Source of the DNA: Chloroflexota bacterium
GTDB taxonomy: Bacteria; Chloroflexota; Anaerolineae; Anaerolineales; Villigracilaceae
Direction of reading: 5' to 3'
DNA: 7,374 nucleotides
Assembly (NCBI GenBank): GCA_016191985.1
Contig: JACPVB010000098.1
Coordinates: 1 to 7,374, forward strand
A model generated the notes under the pieces. That model was not told where the DNA came from and did no database searches. It saw only the letters and a program-made list of their open reading frames with translations. The position numbers were made by a program, and so were the translations under genes. Of the stretch, positions 6,087 to 7,374 are shown one piece after another. The number at the start of each line of letters is the position of its first letter. The stretch's first letter is position 1.

Positions 6087-6165
6087 TATCGTTCATAGCC
6101 GCATCGTATCACACTCCGCGCATGTGACAACCGAAAAATCAACAAGCTTATTTTGTCATTAAATC

Positions 6166-6195
6166 AAAACACTGGGACATCCATCCCTGTGTTTT
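6166..6195 (-). terminator. Terminator of the duplicated membrane protein gene (repeat copy A)
   Basis: Eighteen bases after the - strand stop at 6213, AAAACAC and GGGA pair with UCCC and GUGUUUU around a UGGAUG loop, with one internal mismatch. The A-tract/U-tract layout can work on both strands. It differs from 7165-7194 at a single base (6188), the base that causes the mismatch. Confidence 0.75.
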
Positions 6196-6212
6196 GTTAT
6201 CCGGGTGCAGGG

Positions 6213-7010
6213 TTACGCCGCTTTCAACGAACGCAGGGTCATCACACCGAGCAGCGCGGAGGAGACGATGAACCAGCTGAACCAGAGCAGGTCTGTAAGC
6301 TCGGTGAGGGAGAAGAGGCTGAAGTGTATAAACGAGACGATGACGGTGACAAGCACAAAGCTGAACATGCCTGGCACGATGGAGCGGACGCCAAGCCATT
6401 GTCTCTGCTGAGAGTAGATGTAACTGCCGACGCCATAGGAGAGCAACGGTCCGGCGTACATTTGGGCGAGGGTGGGAGTCACCTGCCAGGGCCAGAGCGT
6501 AGACATGAGCCCCGGCGCAAGAAATAATGCCACGGCAAGCAGGGAGACGATCACACCCTGAGCGAGTAAAAAGTTCTTTGCCCACAGATCAAGCGCGGGA
6601 CCGGAAAGAGCCGCAGGCTTCATCGAGGCGGGGTCGCGGAAAGTCATCCAGATGGCGAGGATAGGATAAATGATATAGGAGGCAAACCAGATCTGTACAG
6701 GCAGGAGGTTTAAATCAAACGCGCTTAGGTTCAAAATGGAAATGATAAAGAGCATGCCCGTCCAGATGCCGATCATTTGCACCCCCCAACGGACTTCGGC
6801 TTGATTTTTGGCGAAGAGACAGCCCGCCATGAAGACCGCGCCAAAAAGATAAACGGCGCCGACAAAACGCGCATGCAGGGGCGGAAGCACCAGCCAGGTG
6901 AAAATATAAGCGAGATATTCAGGGTTGAATAACCCCAATACGGCGACGAGCAATGCCGCAGCGCAGATGACGGCGAAGAAAACCTTTTGACCTTGGGTAA
7001 CAGGGGACAT
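6213..7010 (-). CDS. Uncharacterised eight-helix membrane protein with two repeated halves
   Basis: The product has 265 residues and is very hydrophobic, with about eight helices. Two halves align with an offset near 136 residues: residues ~9-122 (FNPEYLAYIFTWLVLPPLHA..., FVGAVYLFGAVF) and ~145-258 (APGLMSTLWPWQVTPTLAQ..., YAGPLLSYGVGSY). P30/P166, W39/W175, P43/P179, L45/L181 and G51/G187 correspond, and each half ends in a Trp-containing helix (QIWFASYIIYPILAI; LLWFSWFIVSSALLG). This indicates an internal duplication of a four-helix unit in the same orientation. No catalytic or transport motif is recognised and I cannot name a family. The start is well supported: on the - strand AGGAGG lies eight bases before the ATG. 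A terminator follows the stop. The large plus-strand and other minus-strand frames here are shadows. Confidence 0.85.
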   Translation of the reverse strand: MSPVTQGQKVFFAVICAAALLVAVLGLFNPEYLAYIFTWLVLPPLHARFVGAVYLFGAVFMAGCLFAKNQAEVRWGVQMIGIWTGMLFIISILNLSAFDLNLLPVQIWFASYIIYPILAIWMTFRDPASMKPAALSGPALDLWAKNFLLAQGVIVSLLAVALFLAPGLMSTLWPWQVTPTLAQMYAGPLLSYGVGSYIYSQQRQWLGVRSIVPGMFSFVLVTVIVSFIHFSLFSLTELTDLLWFSWFIVSSALLGVMTLRSLKAA

Positions 7011-7090
7011 GAAACTCTCCTCCTATCAATAATTTTTGGCTACTGGTAAAGATATATCAATCCGAAAAACATTGTATGCTACAACCCCAC

Positions 7091-7121
7091 GCCCACATAA
7101 TGGAAACGTGCGACTGTGGGC
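7091..7121. other. Weak inverted repeat in the upstream gap
   Basis: GCCCACA (7091-7097) and TGTGGGC (7115-7121) are perfect inverted 7-mers separated by 17 bases, in the 154-bp gap between the membrane protein start and the terminator of the antitoxin gene. It could be a regulator site or chance. No convincing -35/-10 pair was found in this gap. Confidence 0.25.
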
Positions 7122-7164
7122 TTGCCGCTTTGAGGGATATTTGGCAGGCTCTTCATCCAAACCC

Positions 7165-7194
7165 AAAACACTGGGACATCCATCCCAGTGTTTT
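7165..7194 (-). terminator. Terminator of the antitoxin gene (repeat copy B)
   Basis: Twenty-one bases after the - strand stop at 7216, AAAACACTGGGA pairs perfectly over 12 bp with TCCCAGTGTTTT around a six-base loop (TGGATG on the - strand). The A-tract and U-tract arms make a bidirectional intrinsic terminator. The loop and both arms match 6166-6195 in 29 of 30 bases. Confidence 0.8.
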
Positions 7195-7215
7195 CTCTTG
7201 TCCTGAAATGTTTAT

Positions 7216-7374
7216 CTACTTTACTGCCGTTAATTCTTCACGAACCACCCGCCTAAGAATAACTTCAATTGGCTCTTGTTGATTCAGTATATATTCGCGC
7301 AAGGCGTGGTTGATTAAGGTCTGGTAATTCCCGCCGCCAGACTCTTCCACTTGATTTCGGAACCAATCCAAAAT
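7216..7374 (-). CDS. BrnA-like / ribbon-helix-helix antitoxin, C-terminal part (5' end outside window)
   Basis: Reading on the - strand from the window edge, the frame is open through 52 residues to TAG (7218-7216): it begins ILDWFRNQVEESGGGNYQTL, continues INHALREYI and ends VVREELTAVK. The 'L.WFR.......GGNYQTLIN.ALREYI' pattern is the second half of the ribbon-helix-helix domain of BrnA and related CopG-like antitoxins, whose preceding beta-strand (typically '...T..LD.DVL') would lie outside the window. Such antitoxins bind operator DNA and neutralise a partner RNase toxin (BrnT), usually encoded just upstream, here beyond 7374. The tail after the domain is about 20 residues. A solitary CopG-type regulator is the alternative. 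It is too short to appear as a large frame but is well supported. Confidence 0.75.
   Translation of the reverse strand: MLDWFRNQVEESGGGNYQTLINHALREYILNQQEPIEVILRRVVREELTAVK

Noticed and set aside
6125..6158. TGACAA...TTGTCA inverted repeat as a second terminator
   Set aside because: Only six pairs with a 22-base loop that is AT-rich; a better terminator lies next to it at 6166-6195.
6148..6585. - strand frame and + strand frames (6153-6527, 6205-6411) over the duplicated membrane protein
   Set aside because: Alternative frames of a well-supported membrane protein gene; they run through its terminator and lack ribosome sites.
7076..7282. + strand 68-residue frame near the right end
   Set aside because: It runs through the perfect terminator hairpin and into the antisense of the antitoxin gene; no Shine-Dalgarno.

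Overview
The window looks like chromosomal DNA of an uncultured bacterium of moderate GC content. The mix of a GT-C glycosyltransferase, YhhN, YdcZ and OsmC proteins, an orphan duplicated membrane protein and many short GC-rich palindromes between genes fits Chloroflexota (Anaerolineae), but this is an impression from gene style. No rRNA or marker gene is present to prove it.

Layout. (1) 1-993, +: C-terminal part of a multi-pass GT-C glycosyltransferase. (2) 1087-4247, +: two consecutive genes. The first encodes a three-part protein: an N-terminal winged-helix-like domain, a long Lys/Pro/Ala/Val-rich histone-tail-like linker, and a C-terminal globular domain. The second encodes a GHKL (Hsp90/MutL/MORC-type) ATPase with a probable Ig-like domain and an uncharacterised C-terminal domain. 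The same 25-bp hairpin repeat precedes each gene. (3) 4255-5516, -: a YdcZ-type DMT transporter and a YhhN/TMEM86-type lysoplasmalogenase-like protein, separated by a clear intrinsic terminator. (4) 5598-6002, +: an OsmC/Ohr-family protein, probably made from a leaderless mRNA behind an extended -10 promoter. (5) 6006-6086, -: a tiny hydrophobic ORF that looks like the remnant of a membrane protein. (6) 6213-7010, -: an eight-helix membrane protein built from two repeated halves. (7) 7216-7374, -: the C-terminal half of a BrnA/ribbon-helix-helix-type antitoxin, cut by the window end. Genes 6 and 7 are each followed by nearly the same 30-bp terminator hairpin.

How the genes relate. The strongest candidate for an undescribed system is the pair at 1087-4247. 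A basic-tailed putative DNA-binding protein sits beside a MORC-like ATPase, which suggests a chromatin-like DNA clamp or compaction module, or a defence module. This is inference from architecture and adjacency; the window shows no nuclease, methylase or helicase. The other genes look like independent housekeeping or accessory units. Palindromes of at least four sequence types occupy nearly every intergenic gap. No CRISPR array, tRNA, rRNA, transposase or gene-free stretch over 300 bp was seen; the longest gap (6003-6212) holds the remnant ORF and a terminator.
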